Below are positions 11,951 through 34,130 of a DNA stretch of 64,000 nucleotides, piece after piece. Source of the stretch: Alviniconcha marisindica (Eukaryota; Mollusca; Gastropoda; Provannidae); assembly GCA_018857735.1 (NCBI GenBank), contig JABMCL010000027.1, forward strand, positions 62,001 through 126,000. Reading direction: 5' to 3'. The notes under the pieces were generated by a model, which worked only from the letters and a program-made list of their open reading frames with translations, was not told where the DNA came from and made no database searches. The translations under genes were made by a program, and so were the position numbers. Numbering within the stretch: the first letter of the stretch is position 1; each line of letters starts with the position of its first letter.

Positions 11951-12020
11951 CGCACTTACCTCGTGTGGTAGATGGACGCTATAGAAACTATCCCCTTGAT
12001 TATTATAATTTATATCAAAT
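11490..12020 (+). mobile_element. CR1/L2-type LINE 3' fragment (reverse transcriptase C-terminus, decayed)
   Basis: Pieces of the C-terminal tail of a non-LTR retrotransposon ORF2 can be read in shifting frames. They are a SDHIRHSILQTLLWLPV-like stretch (about 11500-11550), CFNSAISDTPP...QYLSDL (about 11603-11663) and FGKSSFTYVGPSVWNNLLQT followed by FKPALKTHLFSNYN (about 11739-11867). The pattern HIRxIL..LHWLPV, QYLSDL, FxxxGPxxWNxLP and FKxxLKTHLF is characteristic of CR1/L2-group elements. A (TG)n run interrupts the 3' end at about 11922-11949, and the sequence GCTATAGAAACTATC at about 11978 looks like the element's 3' tail. Several frameshifts show it is dead. Confidence 0.8.
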
Positions 12021-12202
12021 GTTTACCGTTGTAGTCCAAGGTAAATTATTACGTGGTCAGTCATAAATCACTATCGCCAAGCAATGCCGTATGTAGCCGC
12101 CTCCTCTGCGCTGAAATCAACATGACTGGCTGATTAAAAATTTTTTTTTTTAAATCCCCCTCCCACCAGGCCCCATTTTTATTAACTGCTTTCTGCCACC
12201 AG

Positions 12203-20780
<8,578 letters not shown>

Positions 20781-21119
20781 CTTGAAAGGGGAAACTCTGA
20801 TTCTTTATCTTCACCTCTTCCCACAAAGCTTGACGTTGACAGTACTGAGGTGTGTAACGTAACGAGCCTGAACGAGTTGGAACTTTTGATGATGATGACT
20901 TGTGCGGCATCTGTGTCTTCCACTGATGTGCGGCAGGTGGAAGCTGACGTCACATGTGCCGGCTGCCAAAGCCAAACTTGTGAAGATAAACTGGATACTA
21001 GAGAACGGTATCAAGGGGGTAGTATGAATCTAAATGCAGAGCTGGTGAAGAATGTTTCACCCCGAACGATGGCTGCGGTTCCCCTGAGTGTTTTCCACCA
21101 TGATGTCAACCGGTCTTAA
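20781..21119 (+). other. In-frame continuation after the TAA (112 codons)
   Basis: The frame of the preceding exon remains open after the TAA for 112 codons up to TAA at 21117-21119. It reads LERGNSDSLSSPLPTKLDVD then STEVCNVTSLNELELLMMMT and VTCAGCQSQTCEDK, similar in Ser/Asp/Glu/Thr composition to the exon before it. Possible explanations are readthrough, a sequence error or nonsense allele, an intron donor at the stop, or chance. Confidence 0.35.
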
Positions 21120-22837
21120 CAGGAAACCACGACACAGCATGAAGGCGACGTTAACTGTAAACACTGTGACCACCGCTCAGTCAAGAAGCCATATTTATGC
21201 ATTTCCACTTGAAGACCTGTGGCATCTGAGTTTTGCCAAGTGATCAGATGGCTATTGGATATCAGATATCAGATGGCTATTAACAACTGTGATCGATACA
21301 TGCATTCCAGTATTGAGACCCACAACCGCATTGCCTTCACCGAAGGAACAGAAAAGATCTTACAGAAAGATAGCTGCCGACTAAGGGCATCCCAGTCAGT
21401 ATTTTCCAGTGGTAACATGATAGCAAATAATGGATAACACAGCTCATTCAGATGTATGTTTTCTCTTTAGCACGCCTCGGCCATTCTGTTGTGTTGTACC
21501 TATTGTGGCATGACGTTTGCAATCATCACCTTGTCCAGTATTTGAGTATTAGATGCCATGTTACAGAGAAGTCCAAACTGTTGCACGACAAAGAGGGCTT
21601 GATGCTTGAAAGAAAAATTGGAGGGGGGGGGGGGGGGGATTTTGGCTTTTTGCTAACAATTTCCAATCGTCTTTTTAGTTTTTTTGTTTTTTGTTTTTCT
21701 TGTTCGTTTCTTCTGTTTAGTATCGTAATAAATGATGTCAGTTTACCACACATCAATTTGTTTTATGGACCTGAACATGAGAGAATGCTCTTTGTGATAC
21801 GCTTGAATGTCCCTGGCTGGTCAACATACCAAAGACAACCAGAGACTCTTGCGCAACTATCGCGGTAGTAAAATGTTGTAAATGGTAACAGCACCGCCTC
21901 TGTGAAATGTCTACAGTGGAATATTTCACGGAGACGTCACTAGATTACCTGTCATATCAACCATCCGCGCGATGACTTGTCCACACTGGAAATCGAGTGC
22001 ATAAAATCCGCCGTGAAGTGTCCGCAGACGGTGAAGTTTCGCAGTGAAATGGCCACCTTGGAACACAATAATTATGGCATATGTCTCCTAGTGTGTGTTG
22101 TCTGTGGTGGCCTAACCTGTCTGCAGTGGAACACGGATGACTTTCTTCCAGCTTGAGTCAGCAGTAAATTGTTTGCATAGGAACTCAGAAACATGCAGCG
22201 TCTGCTGGTGAAGTCTGGGAGTAATCTGCACAAGAACGAGGAGTGTCCATAGGTGAAGTCCGTAGTAATCCATCTGCACTAGAACACGAAGTGAAAAGAG
22301 CGTCAGTTGTGATAAACGGAAATGCAGTGTCTGGTGTAGACAACTGTCTATCCGGGTCGTGCTTCCAACAGCCCCTCCTGCGTCCCGGCTGCCTTCAATC
22401 TCCTGTTTCCTTGTTCACAAAGAAGGAGAATGCCTTTGGCCGCTCGGCTACGGCAAACACGTCAGGTCTGTGGCATACATGCAGTGAGTGGGAAATGTAT
22501 CCAGGCATATATCATCGCAAACAACGACTTTGGCGTGTGCCAATTAAACGATTTGCAATAGCGGCTATTCCAGCCTACCAATTCCGGCTCGTCCTTTCAG
22601 TTAAAGACGTAACACCGACCAAAATGCATTACTTGTTCCGAAGACTCGCTAACATATTTTGTGGTGCTTTATGGCATTGTATTTGATGTGGATTTAATAG
22701 TAATCATACTGATGTGCATATGTTACAGCCACGGTAAGACTGAAACCAACGACTTCAGGAAAGTCCGAGATCACTTTTTAAAGCCCCGAATTCGAGTAAT
22801 CATTACTGTTTCAGGCACAGGACTTTTAGTGTTGTGC

Positions 22838-22841
<4 letters not shown>

Positions 22842-22921
<80 letters not shown>
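22842..22921. repeat. (TG)n microsatellite
   Basis: A TG run of about 80 nt. Confidence 0.95.
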
Positions 22922-22923
<2 letters not shown>

Positions 22924-23663
22924 CTTTTGGTATAAAACCGTAAGGAATTCATTTACGAAACTACTTAGATAAATATGTTGACGAAAGGCACAGCAATTCC
23001 ATAATTCATGGTGGAAGCGATTTTTATGCCGCTTAGTGGAGCAATATCCGTGGATGCCTTTAGAAACAAACCGCTGAATAAATCTTAATGACGCACCGAC
23101 ATTATTTCATGTTTTAGTGAAGCAGGATTCGAAGAAAAAACGAAGTTGAATGAAAATGGGAAGCACAAAGGCAGAATTCCTGGCAGTAGGCGGCGGAGCA
23201 TGCAAATTAAGCCTATGCCATCTAATCTGCCTCGGGTTTGGCTGAACAGAGAGCTTTGGATAGAGTGGATTTTTGGCGGCGGCAGAGGAGACCTCACTGA
23301 GTTTGTGTATGCTCAGTAAGATTCGTCCTCATTCTCCTGATTCTGGAGAGTACATCGTGGGGCAGCCACGTGAAGTTAGGCCAACACGAGGCTTAATACC
23401 AAGCATGGGACAGCATGGAGAACATTTATCAGCATTTTGTACATGAACTAAAGGTCTGTAGTCCTGTCACGTCAAGTGTACTGCCGGCGATGCCATCCAC
23501 GCCACTAACAAGATATCCTTGATGGCACCACTGGTGCGTTCCACAGAACCTTGACTCAGTGCATGACCACATGGGCCGTCTCTCTGATGGCAGGGGCGTC
23601 AGGTTCCTGGAATCACTCAGAATTTCAGCTGGTTTCGAAAATCAGTGGTTTCATAACTGTATT

Positions 23664-23665
<2 letters not shown>

Positions 23666-23731
<66 letters not shown>

Positions 23732-23755
23732 GCATGCACACACACACACACAGAG
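23666..23755. repeat. (AC)n microsatellite
   Basis: A perfect AC run to about 23727, then ACGC and ATGC variants and a second short run. Confidence 0.95.
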
Positions 23756-24696
23756 GGGCATCGGCCGTTATCACCATCACCACCACCACATCACACACAC
23801 GCGTACACACCGACATGTATGAAACGGAGGGACTGGATCTGACTTCAGAGTAACGCCCTATTTTCAGCAAGCCACGCAGAACGTGAAATGCGCTGTTTGC
23901 AGACGGCGGATAGCGACAACTGTAAACGCCGTTAGCACATTAGAAATTCAGAGAGAGTTAGTTATAAACAATTCCCTTCCAAGAAAACGTATGAATTATA
24001 TGGGACCTGAACATTTTTCATGCTTTTATCATTTCTACCAGATATGTTAGACGCGACGACCACTGGCATTGTCAGTTATTTGGTTCTAAGTGCGCAGACT
24101 GTTTTGAACCTTCCAGTATCATAGCTTTTATTTAACCTCGTCCTTTAACATTTGTGTAAGCATCAAAATGTGTTAAGTCTTTTTCCGATCGACTTGTGAA
24201 AAGGCTAAAGTAAGTTGGCCCCGTTTTGCGTGGTTGTCACTCTGCTTTTCCATATTTCCCATTCAGCTGGAGAAAGACTGAAAAGTAAGACGAGGTTGTC
24301 CGTCTGATAAGTGATACAACGGACTTGACTTAAACACGCACAGAAGAATACAATTACACAGACAATGAACGTATCAAGCATTACAAACAAGGTTTGCAGG
24401 TAGAAACATTGCAGCCTTATCTATGCAGGCTACTGGAGCGCCTATTGCGGTGAAATGTCACTTTCTTTTACCTTCTTCCAAACCGCACTACAACTCGGAT
24501 TGTAACTAAGATTAAGGGGAAAAATGTTGGCTAGGCTTACACGCAAAAAAAACCAAAAGACAAAAAAGACGTTGAGTTAATTTTCATGATGTGTTCAAAC
24601 TTCATCGCGGACATGGTGCTTCGTCGATTTACGATAAGATCAGATTTATGCTGACACTTAGCCTACGTTGGCAGTAGGCTATGTTATTATTATGGG

Positions 24697-24807
<111 letters not shown>

Positions 24808-26761
24808 CTTCCTGGAAACTAATTTGCAGCTGTTGTGTGTATTTTAGCGGCACATGATATAGTAAGTGCTTCATCTAAGTTGACAACTACCGTCAACGAT
24901 TCTGAATCAAAACAAGTACCCAAGAAGAAGACGAAGGAAAAGGGGGGGGGGGGGGGGGGGGACGAGAAGCGATGGTTAAAAAGAAGGGAAAGAAAGAGAA
25001 TCCCCAAAGACCCGTTGCACTGACATTTGTGGTTGGGTTACTGTATCAGTCAGACAGCGATAACTCTTGTCACTGCTTATTCTGCAGACTCCCGCAACCG
25101 TTTGAACTTGATTCTCCGAGGAGCACTTTTCCTATCAAGTACATTTTCTCTCTCTGCCCACTCTCTTCCATTCAACCCATTCCTGTATTGTACTACCTCA
25201 GAACAGCAGGTTTACATTTGGAAACCTAAACTTTGTGTGCAAGCAGTGCTTCACTCAGCATAATCTTGCCAATCGATTATACATGCCAGTGGAAATTGTA
25301 GCCTGCTAGACGGAGTGTGTTCTTATTAAAAATAAGAGTTGAGAAAATGACAGAGCCTACTCAAAATTGGAGAGAAATGACAAGAGGGCTGTTTCGCCTC
25401 GTTTCTTCAGTATATTGACAACCCACGATAGCGTTATCACAAGTTTACTCATTTAAGAGATGGTGTACTTTTGGAGAATTTTATGTACCTTATATGTACT
25501 CGCATGTCAGGCGACAGTTAGGCCTGCCGTATGTGACTGATTCAGGTCTCAGTTGTGTCTCTTGTTATGCGTGCGACGCCTGTCGAGCTCTATTGATTCC
25601 GGCCTTTGTTGTTGATTCTCTTTTTTATGGCCTTGCGTGCTTAGCCTACTGTCATGCATTATACAGGCCTGATTTCTACTTTCGCAGTTCATTCAACTTT
25701 TTTTGTTAATCCTCTCTCCACTTTCCCTGCATGCGGGTACTGCGGACTTGTGCTGAGAACCTAGACCTACCAAAGATTCTCGTTTTAGAGATGATGTACC
25801 TTCGCTTTTTTTAAATTTTATTTTTTTATATTTTACATTCACTCGCTCGCCAGACGTAGGTACCGCACCCAAATCAGGTTTCTGGTGTTGTAATTCCATG
25901 TTATGCGTGTGACGTCTTTCAAGCAGTAAATCAGTCTTTTCTCCGCAAAAAAAGCGTTCAGTTCTTTCAAACATTTGATGAAACCTTTGAATAATACGCA
26001 AATGCTGCTGCTTTGATCTTCTTTGATTAGTGAATATATAATCGATGTGCTACAATCAAAGTGTCGCACCCCCTTTTGATCTACATAGCAAATATTTGAA
26101 ACAAAGATGAAGCCAGCGTTCTGAAAAACTAAAACAAAAAAGTGTGTGTGTTTCCACTTTGAATTAGCCAGCAGCTTGAGCTAGGAACCGACTCTTCTGC
26201 TCTATTTCTAACCCCAGCGTGCAGTACAAGTAGGAAGGCCGACACAGCGAAGTAACCTCCTGATTAAAGAAGAGAGAGAAAGAAGAAAACACAAACACAC
26301 AGAAACAAAACAAACTAATATCGGCGGTCGGTGGAAGGATCAAAGATGGTCGGGGTAAGGTGTGACAGTTTGCAAAAGACGTTCGACCACAATGTCTGCG
26401 TGACGTGGCCGCTGAGAGTAGCTGGAGAAATAATAATAATAATGAAAACATTTTAGGCGTACATTATGCTATAAACTTCACTAGACGCTGTACGATGAAA
26501 CATTTTGACAAAAAACACAACGCACCTAAAGTCAGTCCACGTTTACCTTCAACATCAGACCATAGCCTAGCAAGCATTCCATCAAAGGTGTTACATCTAC
26601 AGGCATGATAAAACTACATGATCACTCAGAATGTACATAATTATTTTTTACACAGCTCACAGAGCCGCAGGCAGTGATGGCCTTGTAGTCTACTCAGAAC
26701 AATACAGAATCGTACTTGTAGTCATTTTAACACTGATTGAGGCGGGGATAATAAAATACAA

Positions 26762-26766
26762 CCACA

Positions 26767-26824
<58 letters not shown>
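26762..26824. repeat. (AC)n microsatellite
   Basis: An AC run of about 60 nt with one CCAC interruption near its start. Confidence 0.95.
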
Positions 26825-26826
<2 letters not shown>

Positions 26827-28437
26827 CTCAGGAAGAGGAAAGACAGATAGTAGTTGTACTGGCGAAAGAGTGACAAATCGTGTACCGAGTGAACAATTCA
26901 TCACGATTTGTCACCAGTGACAAAACGTCCCCGGGTGACAAAACGTGCCGCAACAAGGACGCCGTATCGGCTTGGTGACTGGGTGAACTGCCAGACTTTT
27001 ATATCGTTTTGTGAGCTAGTACAGACTGTTTACCCCCACGGCAAAGATACTAAGTAATAAGTAACTTGGTGTTTTACCACCGCAGATATATTCCAGACTA
27101 AACAGCACTAGAGTACAAAACGGAGGTATGTGTCACAGAAACCCCACGGACAATGTGATGCCCTCGGCATCCATCTTCTGTCTGCCTCCAGGTCTACTGG
27201 GTGAGAAGAGTAAGAGACGACCTCATTTTCAGTCTACGCCAGGAAAATAAAGGGAAGAGATAACTTAGGCCCAAGTGTCCCCTAGGCTATGCGTTGGGTT
27301 TTGTTCTGATATTTGTCATGTATCTGATGACCATGAGTGTGGTTGACGGGACATTGAAATCCGAGTATAACTAACTGTCGAATACAGATCCACAGAAGCG
27401 TAATTTCATTCCCTCTTCTCAGCGCGCCCTGTTACTGTTCTCACAAGACTGAACGTCATGTGTTTCCGGAAGAAACTTGAATGTGGGAGCGTTGGCAAAC
27501 TAGAACAATAGACTGTAGAAGGGTTTGCAATGTGTTTGTGTTCAACACTAGACACCATCCCGGTGTGTTGTTTAACGCTGTGTGGTGTCGGCCTCTTCCA
27601 GTTTGGCACGTGAATCTCGGCCGGAACAAAGTAAAGCGCTGTAAGTCTGTCCAGACTGGCCTTTGCCGGATAACAAACCGTTTTACTATCAACTGAATGA
27701 TGTGGTACGGTTTGCCTTCATGGGTTAAATTCGACTCGTTTCAGTAGGAAACACTAAGGTGTGGGCTTGCATAAATAAATTATTGGTGATGAAAGGCCTA
27801 GTGCACTTGATGAAACAGCCGGACAGGGGCCCGGTTAGGCCGGTTACTCTCTTTAATTTTGAAAATTAGACTGTAGCCTTTTAACACGTTCCATACATTT
27901 TCTGACTGACACCAGAATGTGGATAAGCGCTCTTTACTGCACGATAATCATTTGTATTGGTGGGCTGTTGGTGCGCCGTGAATCGCACATGTAGGCCTAT
28001 GTAGCGTATCTGAGACAGCTGACAGGCAAGTACAAGGGCCGCCGTGGACTCCAGTTATACTCACACTGACAGCTAGTCCATGTCCAGAAAAGACTGGGAC
28101 TACATACGCAAGCAGACGCACCGGCGGCTCACATATCACACACACACGCGCACCATGACATATTACACACATACGCAGAGATTCAACCGCTTGATAGCGG
28201 CTTCAGTGAGGGATTACCATGGCAAAAGGATTGAGATCTTATGCAAGCCTCTGCTTTTCCATACAGCCTATTCTTGATAACATAAATGCAGTATTATAAC
28301 TGTAACTTTCGACAATAGATTAAAAAAAATTAATAAAATAAAAAGTTAATGCCAATGACAATACCGGCATAAACAACATAACCAAAGCAAAAAAGAAAAA
28401 AGAAAAGAAAAAGAAACAACGAAAACAAACAAAAATA

Positions 28438-28439
<2 letters not shown>

Positions 28440-28505
<66 letters not shown>

Positions 28506-28536
28506 GCACTGCCGCACGTATGCACGCACGCACGCA

Positions 28537-28610
<74 letters not shown>
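28440..28610. repeat. Double (AC)n microsatellite
   Basis: Two AC tracts (about 28440-28501 and 28541-28608) flank a spacer of about 40 nt made of ACGC repeats. Confidence 0.95.
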
Positions 28611-28613
<3 letters not shown>

Positions 28614-28998
28614 CGAAAATTATCCATCAGTCGCGAAACTGTCCAGAAACGGGTTCACTTACGACTACATAAATAAAGACCTTCAAGACATTTATTATGT
28701 ATTACTCTGCCGGAAACGAGAGCAAGGGCCTGTTCGTCTGGAAAAATTGCAGTATTGCAGTGTGAATGTAGCAGCCTAATCTGCAGCTCTCTAACCACAC
28801 TCAGCAGAGTACTGTGCATACATGAGCATGCTATGGGTATGGATGCCATGCTATACTATTGCTAGTTTTGCCACTCGCCTGGATTGTATGTTTGGCATAT
28901 TTTACCAAAACAAGCCTAGCCGCATTACCAGTTATGTTCCGAGAGATTACCATGGCATCTGTTAATGAGGATCTTGCTGCACAGGTTTAACATAAATC

Positions 28999-29001
<3 letters not shown>

Positions 29002-29082
<81 letters not shown>
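29002..29082. repeat. (AG)n microsatellite
   Basis: A perfect AG run of about 80 nt; purine-rich on the plus strand, with triplex potential. Confidence 0.95.
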
Positions 29083-29083
<1 letters not shown>

Positions 29084-29580
29084 AACGGGCGGGGGCGGCG
29101 AGGGGCGCGGGAGAGATAGAGCATCGCAAAAGCTCGTCAAAATGTTGTTGCTCTTAATCAAAGCTGCCGCCAGAAGCCGGTGCTTGTCGACAAGCCTTGA
29201 AACCAGTTCGTCGTACTGTGAGCGTGAGGCATGATGAACAGGGACAGCGGCATTTTGTTGTATTAGCTAAAAGCCACAGCGTGAATTTACCCTGGCTTTT
29301 ATACACTTGTACGTCGTGTGAATTAAGTCACTATACGCACCTTTCTGCTATTATTCAAATTAGTTAGTGCTCTGAGCCCAGTCAAACCTAGCTGTTACGG
29401 CCACTCATTAGTTTGAGGCACGTGCACATGAACTGCTACACACGCGTGTGCACTCAGACCGCATCAGCATAAGGTTACACATATACGCGCACATTCAAAA
29501 ATACACACACCACATGCACAATAGCTGCTCGACACCAAACATTCACATCAACAAGTACACAGACGCATGTGTGGTGTACC

Positions 29581-29582
<2 letters not shown>

Positions 29583-29661
<79 letters not shown>

Positions 29662-29775
29662 CATCATGCACTAACTATCGCTCGCGCGCGCGCACGCCCA
29701 GACAAACACACACACACGCACACACTAGAGACTCACACATATTCCCCCCCCCCCCCCCCCCCCCCCCACACACAC
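29583..29775. repeat. Compound (CT)n-(AC)n and poly-C tract
   Basis: About 43 nt of CT, about 36 nt of AC, mixed CGCG/ACAC, then about 25 consecutive C (29743-29767). Confidence 0.95.
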
Positions 29776-30559
29776 ACACTCTGACTCAGTCACACGCACA
29801 CTTCAAAAGATTGACTGACTTTAGAGACCGATGCAGGTGTATCACCGTGACATACATCAGTGAATGCTGGGACTGACTCGAGTTTCAGTACAGGCCAATC
29901 AGTATATACTATAGCCTATATAATTACTTTAAAAGAGTGTCTTCGCAACAAATAAAAATTATGTTGGTGTGTGATTATTTCAGATTGATTTGTTTGTTGC
30001 TGTTGTTGTCACGCCAGTTTCGTCCGCAGCCGAGTACACGGAATACTTCCTGCCACCATTTAGTATACCGATATACTCTGAAGATAGACTGGCGTCGCCG
30101 GACTAGAAGCCGACATTTATTAGCCTATTCAAGTTTACGATGATGCGTAGCGCCTTTTTTTTTTTTTTTAATATAATTTTTTATATTGATTCCGTGCTTC
30201 TTCTTTTTTTCTTTTTCTTTTTTAAACTGAATGTGCCACATTGACAGGACCTAAAATAAAATATAAGAGCAGGTGGTGGGTGCTGGCACTTTAGGGCGAA
30301 TCTGGCGGAAGTGAATCACTAACGGCAATGTCAAGGCAGTAGCCGCGGCATAATGACTAACTTTAGTGAACCGATGCTGCGACCAGAGCCTCACTGAAAC
30401 CCCGGCTGGGCCGCGATTTAGCTGTATCTGTACTAACCAGGACCTCACAAAACAAAGTTATAGACTTCTAACCTTCACTTTCCTGACATGACTCACAACA
30501 GGTTTAACTTCCCTGCTTAGGCTACCAGTCTAGACAAACTGAGCCAACGCTTCTCATGC

Positions 30560-30706
30560 GTGTGCGCCCATCTACGCATGCGCAGCGGCCATGGAGCCAG
30601 TGTGGGCTTTCTCCGTTTTCCACCACCACCCCCTGTCATACTCAGAATGCAACGTTCCGCTTGGGCCCCCAGCTTCCGCACCGGGCGAACCTGCAATTGT
30701 TTCTCG
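30560..30706 (+). CDS. Possible first exon of an unassigned plus-strand gene
   Basis: A start codon at 30591 sits in a strong vertebrate-type initiation context (GCGGCCATGG). It opens 38 codons plus two bases to a donor TTCTCG|GTGAGC at 30706, phase 2. The product reads MEPVWAFSVFHHHPLSYSEC then NVPLGPPASAPGEPAIVS. Immediately upstream TACGCATGCGCAGC matches the palindromic NRF1 site, and CATGCGTGTGCGCCC is similar. The coding part is 30591-30706. I found no downstream exon with a phase-2 acceptor, so this could be a 5' exon of a gene with distant exons or a chance frame in a CpG-rich promoter. Confidence 0.3.
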
Positions 30707-32059
30707 GTGAGCACAAATGGTTTTTCTTCGCTTTTCTGTTCCGTTCTTTCTCCTCGTCATGCTGGGAAAAGCGAATGTGCCGGTATTGTGTTACTTTCGG
30801 TATATCGTCTTTCTAGTCAAGTTGCTGAAAAGGAGCGGATACTGTGGTACTTTTTTAGCCGGCGCGTCTGACCATGAAATGAGTAGCACTGTATTTGTCT
30901 ATCTAAGTCTGTTAGAGATGAAATTATAAAAATAAGAAGGATAAGAGTGAGATACATATGAAATTATAAAAATAAGAGTGAGAGTGAGATACATATTTTT
31001 AACGTATTTTATATTTATTGTTATTTTAAATATACCTTCTTGAGTCTTGAGCCCATGTGTCAAAGATTTTTTTTCTTCATTTTATGCTTTGTATATTGAT
31101 GAATAATAAAGATTTATTTGATTTGATCTGATTTGGTAAAATCTTGAGAGAAAGGCAGAATAAACAACCACTGAGGGCTTAAAATGTCGAATTCAACACA
31201 AGCAAATTGTACAACGCTAAATAAAAGAATTGGAAACCACAGTAACAGTGTAACATTATTTTTTTCCATTGAAAAATTAATCTTAATTGTCTTGTGTTTG
31301 ATTTACGTCAGCAAGCTCACGGTAAGGAAAACAGACAAGATTAACGCTCTCAACAAAGTCAGCCGTATTCTCGAACATGTCCTACTAGTGTTCGTAACTA
31401 AACTGCACCATGTCCTATGCCGCGCGAGACTGAAAGTGAAGCACGCTGTTGGCAGCGATTTTGTTCTTTGGGAGAAACATAATTTTTTTAACCGGTCCAT
31501 GGAAACTGGCAATAAAAGTCTGCAGCCTAGGATTTTCTCTTCATAGACTGATTCTGTTTCAGATAAAGTCACGTGAAGCAGCGAGCAATTCTTCTTGGAG
31601 GAAGATGGATAACAGCGCGTCTGTTATTTCTGCCATTCATTTCATTGACACAGCCCTGTGAACGTCATTGGCAGAATTTCACCACCGCAGACTTGGTCTC
31701 CGTTACAAATAGCCTAAGCGCAACTGTTGTTCAGTTTCGTGTTTGCCGCAAGGAATCACTGCGTGATTTGGGTTTCTTCTGTGTTAGTGTGATCTGTAAG
31801 CGACTGCTTCCGTGATTAATTCTTGGATGAATATAGGCCCCTAGGCTTCTTGCAGCAAAAGTACAATCGTCAAATCAAAGTTGACTGAATTCACACAAGA
31901 GCGTCATTTCTGTTGAATCAGTGGCGAGTTATTTGTGCCAGTGCCTGATATTTTGTGAAGTCAGCTGCACAAGCAGCAGAGGCACAACAAAAACAGCAGG
32001 GGGTGTAACAGCATCAGCAACTACTACTGACTGCCACCACCACAACAACTGTAACCCAC
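30707..32059. other. Spacer, nothing certain
   Basis: AT-rich, with a short direct repeat (GAAATTATAAAAATAAGA, about 30920-30990). A strong acceptor-like TTCTGTTTCAG at 31552-31562 is followed by an open frame of about 33 codons ending in TGA. It might be a 5' UTR exon of the gene at 32060. No gene is supported. Confidence 0.35.
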
Positions 32060-32333
32060 ATGGCGTCAGTGAAAGAGCCCATGCAGACTCTTTGCTCCGC
32101 TCTAGTGTACGGATGTTTGTTGTTTCACCTGTGTGGAGGGCAATGCCCGGGGGACGGGACACTGTCTCCCGTGCTGGACGACAAGGTCGCGGAGTCAGAC
32201 GTCGTGGTTCAAGGTCAGGTCTTGCGGCAGGTGAAGGTCGACGCCTGGGACACGAGCTACACGGCGGAACTGAGCGTGCTGTGTGTGTATAAAGGAGGTC
32301 CTGTGCCCTCGCTCATCAACGTCACCAGAGCGG
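32060..32333 (+). CDS. NTR-like protein exon 1 (signal peptide, first half of domain)
   Basis: ATG lies in the context CCACATGG. The donor is AGAGCGG|GTATGAG, phase 1. It encodes the signal peptide, then CPGDGTLSPVLDDKVAESDV and VVQGQVLRQVKVDAWDTSYT, AELSVLCVYKGGPVPSLINV and TRA. The frame past the donor into a hydrophobic stretch is intronic. Confidence 0.65.
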
Positions 32334-33597
32334 GTATGAGCTGTTACTACCCTTTTATTGTCATCGTCATCGCTGTCTTTGTTGTCGATGTTGTCACATT
32401 TTGTTGTTGATGGCGTGCACGTCTATGTTTGAGGCAATGTCCGGAGGTGGGGAAGGTTGGAGGGAGGCAGGTAGGTGCACTGAGATATAAAAAGACCATC
32501 TCTAATTTTATATTGATGGGAAAGTGTATGCTACTACTACTACGCAAACTGGTGGCGTGTGACTTAATAGAGGAGTGGTGATAACAAGCATTATATAAAA
32601 GCTGTTCGTGGCTGAATATGGTTATCGCGTTAAGAGTCTTTTGCTTTTGCGTTTAGACCCAACCCGCGAACTAGCCTGCAGGTGGATTGATAATGCGTTT
32701 TTGTTGTTATTTTGTTTGTTGTTGTTAGTTGATACTAGGATAAAGCGACCCACCGGAGAACGTTAAGACGAGCAGACCCACCTGGTGAACAGCCATGCAT
32801 GTTTAGTATTATTTGAGAACGTTTACTTTAACGTGTAGCGGAGGTTCGATTATTTCGCCTTCATAGTTCCAACTCCACGCTTCAACCATCGTCAGCTTCC
32901 GGCCTGACGTTTCTCGTGTGAGACTAGGATATAAGTCTGCATTCACTACTTGTGTTACTTGGAGAGTGTCCGATCAGACTGACCACTTTCATACTCCTCA
33001 CTACTGCCACTTTGCTACTTTTCACTACTGCCACTTTCCTACTTCTCACTACTGTCACTGTCCTACTTCTAACTACTGTCACTGTCCTACTTCTCACTAC
33101 TGCCACTTTCATACTCCTCACTACTGCCACTGTCCTACTTCTCACTACTGCCACTTTCCTACTCCTCACTACTGCCACTGTCCTACTTCTCACTATTGCC
33201 ACTTTCCTACTTCTCACTACTCCCACTGTCCTACTCCTCACTACTGCCACTTTCCTACTTCTCACTACTACCACTTTCCTACTTCTCACTACTAAACCTT
33301 CATTTGTGCCACTTTCTTTATGACTATTTCCGCTGCAACTATCCTACCTCTCGCCTCTCCGCTTTCACCGCTACCCTACCACTGCCTGTTCCCTACCCAT
33401 GACTACTGCCCTACTCTGCCCCACAGCGCTACACCTCACCGTTGCCACCCTCTCCTTCTCATCACTGACACTTTCCTAGATAATCGTATAACAAGTTGTG
33501 GCATGACAATAGTCGTTGTCAGCAACTTGCTATCGCCGGCCCCCCCCCCCCCCCCCCCCCCCCCTCCACCTACACACAAACACTCCCTTCCTCCCCC

Positions 33598-33666
<69 letters not shown>

Positions 33667-33759
33667 CACACACACACACACACACCACACACACGCAAAA
33701 GCCCGGAATTGTCACATAGCCATAGAAAGAAGCAAAAGACCAATTCAAATAAAAATGAA

Positions 33760-33835
<76 letters not shown>

Positions 33836-34035
33836 CTCCACATTTTTGGGGAGGTGCTGAGTCAACATTTAATCGATTCTGCAATGCCACACATGCCCTT
33901 GTACGCTAATTACATAATTAATCTATTATTTTATCAGCAGTAGGCTCATTTTTGACACTAATGAGCCTTCAAATGTGAATTTATGATGATGGGTTTGTAA
34001 CATGGCTATCATTAGTCTGCTATTTGTAGATAGTT

Positions 34036-34130
<95 letters not shown>

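Noticed and set aside
22243..22686. 147-codon frame on plus
   Set aside because: No domain similarity, and its start lies in a degenerate tandem-repeat area; it ends without splice or polyadenylation context. Treated as chance.
28925..29234. Arg-Glu and Leu-Ser repeat frames (also at 33.7, 34.6 and 48.9 kb)
   Set aside because: They are (AG)n/(CT)n microsatellites without codon structure.
32060..32410. Extension of NTR-like exon 1 into a hydrophobic C-terminus (116 codons)
   Set aside because: The donor at 32333 with phase-matched downstream exons gives a complete domain; the extension is intronic.
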